From NCBI GenBank assembly GCA_026745465.1, contig JACYXH010000314.1, positions 1,356,501-1,420,500 of the forward strand: a DNA stretch of 64,000 nucleotides, written 5' to 3'. Made by a program: the position numbers and the translations under genes. Every line of letters begins with the position of its first letter. Position 1 is the first letter of the stretch. The notes under the pieces are model-generated. The model did not search any database, was not told the DNA's origin, and saw nothing but the letters and a program-made list of their open reading frames with translations. This document shows positions 50,719 through 64,000 of the stretch, piece by piece. This DNA comes from Lota lota. Taxonomy: Eukaryota; Chordata; Actinopteri; Gadiformes; Lotidae.

Positions 50719-52946
50719 ATTCAACCCAGCTTATAATGAGCTAGTGTTTAGGACACAGCAATAAATAGATTTGACTGTTGACTAGTATGGAAACACAAAA
50801 GGATATCTGTTTCAACAATGCTGTAATTGCTGTTATACTGGCCCTTAATAGTTCTTATTTATTTATTTATTTATTTTTACCCCTTGCAAGTCAAGCTGTT
50901 GCTTTGAGCTGCAGCATGATCACGTCAAATGATTATCACGGCAAATGTATCCACAGTTTTAATGGAAGTTTTAGTTGAAAAATGACCCTGTGAACTTGAT
51001 GGCCCGAGATCATTGACCTGGTGTGAAAGGGAAGGAAAGGCACTTATTTTGCTGCATGGTTGCACAACTGTACAATAGCTTAAGCAGCAAAAATAAATAC
51101 TAGAACTTCTACAGAAGCTGGATTCAATTGTTTCCTGAACGGTGAGTTCTACGGAGATATAGAAAAAAAGCAAAGTTGACATTCAGTACTCTCATCCCGG
51201 ATATGATATGTCACCTGTTCCTCTTGAAGAGCTGCTACTGCTTTTTCACACAATGGTTGGCAAGACATGTGCACTGTGACGTCCGAAAAGAATGCTGAAC
51301 ATCTCCCTGCTAACCACAAGCGTTGGCATAGAAACTAATGCAAATTGCAGTTACCTCTGCACTGTCAGAAGGTGTCTTTGGCCTTTTGGGTGAAGGCTCT
51401 GCCTTCCTTCCCTCCAAGCGTCATTGCCTCCACTAGACCAAGCGACTTGGGAACCCCTGTCCTCCAGAGCAGCCAGACATGCTAGCTCTTAGCCGAGAAT
51501 GACCCACATGAGTGAGGGAGGAGCCAGGGGGAGAGGGGGAAGGCCCCAGCCTCAATAAGAACATGTACATCAGGTTGAGCGGGGGGGGGGGGTGCGTGTG
51601 CAGAGCCCATGTTCCAGGAAGGGGAAGTGATGACGCGGTGGGACTGGAGGACGCAAACAGGATGCTATCTGCTGTGGCTTCCTGTGCCGTTTTCAAATCA
51701 GTTTTCTTCCCATAAATGTAAGCCGACAGCAGAAATACTTGAAAGTACATGTTGATGGAACTGTCAGACAGATTTAGTATGTTTTTTAGCTTAGTTTTTT
51801 TTTACTTACAAGGAACTACTGGTCCTTGTATATATATTGATGTATATACATAGAAATCCAAAAAGGTTATGAATGAAAAACAATTGTGTTTTTGGGCCTG
51901 TGTGTATAAAAGTGAGACTTTCAAGTGTAGAAATTCTTCATCCATCCTTTTGGTTTTGTTTGTATACTTTTTGTAGATTGCAAGTGATTGCAAAATCATT
52001 TGAAAGATGAACCGTGTGCGGCCTCTGTGCTCTCAGGATGTGCTGAGACCTTGAGGTTCACCGATACCAAACTGAATGGCTGGAGCTTGGGATTGGCAAA
52101 GGGGAGCGTGCATCACCGCTCTGCTCCTCTATGGTCCGTTTCAACCAGTTCAGTGTGTTGCGATGTCACCACTTCACGACCACAGCTGCTCTGGGTGTAC
52201 CTGACGTTCTACAGCTGGCTCCGGGGTATCTTGCTCTCTGTGAAGTGGCTGAATCGGGATCATTTGCATAATGCCTGGCTTGTTATGACTCATCATTGGT
52301 CGGCCGCTCGATCTGTTTCTCTCACGCATCGACTCCAAATGAGTTGGTCTAGTCGGAGAATCTCCCAGGTTCAAAAGTCTCCTCTACCGTATGTTTAACT
52401 TTTTAGAGCTGCGTTAACGGTAGTGGTAATTAAGATTGATCTAAACTCAGAAAATGTACAGGTACGGTCTGCCAGTGTATTACAATTGCCCTGTTCCAGT
52501 GAGGGGTAAACCTAGTTGTTCTTCAGATGCATTTGTTGTTTATAGTAGCAGTAGGCCTAATAGGTTGTCCTGGGCAGCACGTCCCAGCCTGCAGTACTGC
52601 TGCTGAACTTGAATAATGCTTTGCACTTCTCCTCTCTGAGGCGATCTCATTACCCAGCCATTTATTTCAGGGAGAGAGGGACGGTGGGAGAGAGAGACAG
52701 AGGGGGAGAGAGTGAGAGATACAGAAAAACAGAGGGAGTGAGAGACAGACAAACACAGAGGGAGTGAGAGACAGAAACGCACAGAGGGAGAGAGGCAGAA
52801 ACACAGATGGAGAGAGAGACTGAAATGGAGAGAGTTTGAAAGACCATGCCTGTAGAAATCTGGTTTGAAGATATTCTTTTTTTGGAACTATTTACTATAT
52901 ACACCGGCATGGTAGGCACACTTGAACACGCGCACACAGAGGCACA

Positions 52947-52950
<4 letters not shown>

Positions 52951-53002
<52 letters not shown>

Positions 53003-53037
53003 ACGGACCCTGGGGGGGGGGGGGGGGGGGGGGGGGG
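52951..53037. repeat. (GT)n followed by poly-G
   Basis: About 51 bp of GT on +, a short spacer (GGACGGACCCT), then about 26 G. Confidence 0.94.
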
Positions 53038-53524
53038 TCACTCCAAGGGCAGCAAGCCCAGAGGAGGGCACAGAGGGCAGGGTCTCTGCAACAGCTTAGC
53101 ACTGCTCTGACCAGGAAGGGAAGGAGAGACAGAAGACAGTACCTTGTTAAACACGCACACATGTGTGTTATGACCATTATTCAAATGACCACTGTTTACA
53201 ACAGGAGCCCTGTTCAAAGTCTACAGATAACATATATATATATATTTTAAATAATTCCTAATGGTGTAGTTCCAAACAAAAGCAGTTAAACAAAATACCC
53301 CTGTTAAAAAGCCAGTAAACCCACTGTTTCAGATGGAATTCGAACACTGTAAAAAAATAAATAAAAAATAAAGAAGCCTTCTGGGCTGAGAGTTTTAGGA
53401 AAGAGGGGGGGGTGTTATCCCCATGGTTACGACCCACACCAACTTTATGATACTTTTTTAGTAGTCATTGTGTAACTGTTATGAGCGTTATAATAAGCGA
53501 TGTTGGATATGAAATGCGCCACAC

Positions 53525-53735
53525 ACCGTAGCGTTATACTATAGGTGTCCGGGAAGCCTAACCCTCACTCGGACACGAACATTAAATACATCGCTGCTCA
53601 GACCGAGCTCCACCATCCACACACACCGTAGCGTTATACAAGTGTCTGAAAACCTCAACTTTCTCGCGGACACCGCAGTCAACTGCTGCCCAGAGAGAGC
53701 TCCGCACGTCCACACAAACCGTGCCGCCGGTGCCC
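53525..53735. repeat. Imperfect tandem duplication, ~100-bp unit
   Basis: ACCGTAGCGTTATAC occurs at 53525 and 53625, exactly 100 bp apart, and a weaker match (ACCGTGCCG) follows at 53718. Between them GGACAC, GCTGC and GAGCTCC recur in order. The flanks (53380-53940) look like one repeat element, ending near TTCACTGGCTCTTTAAGAG. The family is not identified. Confidence 0.65.
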
Positions 53736-54781
53736 CTTGGTCATGGCATCCGAGTACCTCGGAAAAGGCACTCAGAATGGCAAAAACATAGGAGTTTACC
53801 CCTTTTTTCTCTGAATTGGGGACTTGTTTCAGTAATAGTGATTAAAATGGCATAGATTACTATGTTGACGATCAAATAAGACAATTGACCACGTTTAAAA
53901 CCAAAAAAGGTGCTTTTGGGTTCACTGGCTCTTTAAGAGAGACAAGTAGGCTTCATATTCATGTTGCTGACTTCGGGCCAGATAAGCTGCTAGATCAATA
54001 GTCCAACAACAGAAGCTTTTGCTTTTCTATGTGCGTGCTTATGCCTGCATCTAATTTCCTAGTGACTACTGTTAAATGATCAACAGAGGCCATTAGGGGT
54101 TCCGATAGACACTTTGTTCTACAACGAAGAAAATCGTCTATATATTTGCATATTCCCAGTCAAATGAAATCTTAACGTGTACCTGTTTGTCATTCTCGTT
54201 CAGCGGTGTTCTATTCATTTAAAAACTATCTGAAATGCTCCAGACTTTATCAGAAATTACGTTTTTAGTACAAGTACAATCTGCCTGTTGTCAACACCGG
54301 CCAGGAAGGGCAAAAGTGAGTCCGAGGTGGATAGGGTATGGGGATCAGCCTGTCTCTGTGTATGTGTTTGTAGTGGAGGGCCGTGCTGTACTCAAGAGAG
54401 CTGCCTTCAGAACTTATTAAAGCAGAGAACCATTACAGCATCGCAAGGAGAATGTGGAAGAGACGGCATTCTGAGGAGCAGCACTCCGATAAACACATCC
54501 TGCCCTCACTGAGTTAGTTCTAGCCTCCATGAGCTGTGTTTCTGTGTGTTCATATTCATTCCCCGTCATCATGCACAGTCCAGGCAGCCAGACTGTGGGA
54601 CATGTTGGTGGAGATCCTCTGCTTTAGAGAGAGAAGATGAGCAAGAGAGGGGAGAAAAGACAGCGCCAAAGAGAGCTAGGAAGATCGAAGGAGAGTGAAA
54701 GCATGAGAGAGGCAGAGAATACACTGGTTTCCCTCACACACTGTATGTACCGCTACATGCCTGAGCATGTGAGCGCTCCAA

Positions 54782-54783
<2 letters not shown>

Positions 54784-54829
<46 letters not shown>
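54784..54829. repeat. (GT)n, about 46 bp
   Basis: Uninterrupted GT on + in ncoa3 intron 1. Confidence 0.95.
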
Positions 54830-54830
<1 letters not shown>

Positions 54831-55170
54831 GCGTCGCTCCTGCGGAGTGCTATCATCCGGCAGGCGGGAGCGACTCTGGCGGCCACGCCAGCTGAACACA
54901 GGATGACCCATCTCCCCCGAGGCACAGAATCACTACATCATCATCAAGTGATCCTGGCGGTGGAACAGATGAGATTTCACTCCTGTCGACCACCGCCACT
55001 GGGCCACAACCAGGGGCACTGTGCCTCCCCTGGACGGTCTGCCCTCGTAAATCTGTGGGAGTCCGCTGCCTACTTTACCCTGAGAAATATCCCGCCTTAT
55101 TGCTGCTTTTATGGCTTTGTTTTGCCTAACGTGCAGCCAGGCAGACTCCAAGCTTGTTTTGTTGTTTTCA

Positions 55171-55228
55171 GTGGGGGTGGGTGGGGGTGGGGGGGGGGGG
55201 GGGGGGGGGAAGGGGGGGAAGGGGGGAA
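55171..55228. repeat. G-rich tract
   Basis: Runs of 4 to about 22 G on + with T and A breaks. It has G-quadruplex potential, about 390 bp upstream of the ATG exon of ncoa3. Confidence 0.9.
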
Positions 55229-55615
55229 GAAGTCTAAATAAATGTGGGTGTATTTCAGGTTGATGATGGGGTGGGAAGTAACACTAGTTCTTCAATATTC
55301 GTACAGCCGTACAAGCGCTCGATTGCTTGACGAGTGCTTGATTCACTGCTCTGTTGGGACAATGTGTTACTATACCTGACTGGAGCGCACCAAGACACTA
55401 GGCGCCTGCTCCGTAAGCACGCTGCCCTTCCCTGATACGTGCAAACACGCACAATTAAACAAACACACCCTTTGCTCTCCTGTCGTTTGGACGCCGCAAT
55501 GTGTGATGGGATGATGACAAAACCATGTTGACGCACTTCAAGCCTTGTATCAAGCCACGTATTTGGAGTGCATGTTTTGATGTAAGCGTGCGGACACGCG
55601 TGTGTTTCCCTGCAG

Positions 55616-64000
<8,385 letters not shown>

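Overview
The window looks like a piece of a ray-finned fish, probably teleost, nuclear genome. It has GT-AG split genes with many introns of 60-500 bp, long dinucleotide microsatellites, and vertebrate chromatin and transcription genes with fish-like divergence. No bacterial or viral gene was seen. Exons were assembled by eye from splice sites, reading phase and remembered vertebrate family sequences. No database search was run.

Layout, left to right. (1) A short opioid-growth-factor-receptor-like gene on + (8 coding exons, 602-2952, 381 codons), with one GC-AG intron. (2) dido1 on - (coding 20849 to 4238, 15 coding exons): N-terminal PHD finger, TFIIS central region, SPOC domain, and a 4.36-kb last exon encoding Pro-rich and mixed-charge repeats. 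It converges tail to tail with gene 1. (3) zmynd8 on - (coding 37672 to 23822, 20 coding exons, 1212 codons): PHD, bromodomain, PWWP and a C-terminal MYND finger. It lies upstream of dido1 on the same strand. (4) ncoa3 (SRC-3/AIB1 family) on +, head to head with zmynd8: a likely 5'UTR exon near 41.4 kb, a 14-kb first intron full of microsatellites, then 12 coding exons from 55635 that run off the right edge. The bHLH, PAS and three LXXLL boxes are present.

The exon sums check the models. zmynd8 adds up to 3639 nt and the OGFR-like gene to 1146 nt, both multiples of three. dido1 and ncoa3 each work only if one surplus base is ignored, in dido1 coding exon 2 and in ncoa3 coding exon 10. These are either base errors in the assembly or real frameshifts.

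DIDO1 and ZMYND8 are both nuclear proteins with histone-reading domains, and NCOA3 is a nuclear-receptor coactivator. The genes are neighbours rather than a pathway. From memory, OGFR and DIDO1 lie near each other in human 20q13.33, and ZMYND8/NCOA3 are head to head in 20q13.12, so the window joins two blocks that are separate in human.

Non-genic DNA includes (GT)n, (GA)n, (CT)n and (TA)n arrays, G-runs, an interspersed element with two ~725-bp tandem units (31.74-33.80 kb), a probable non-autonomous transposon in an ncoa3 intron (60.31-61.26 kb) and a perfect 17-bp-arm hairpin at 48.29 kb. I found no convincing undescribed multi-gene system. The more unusual items are a (GT)n array that starts exactly at an ncoa3 splice donor, the mixed-charge repeats of dido1, the odd N-terminus of the OGFR-like protein and possible alternative dido1 ends.
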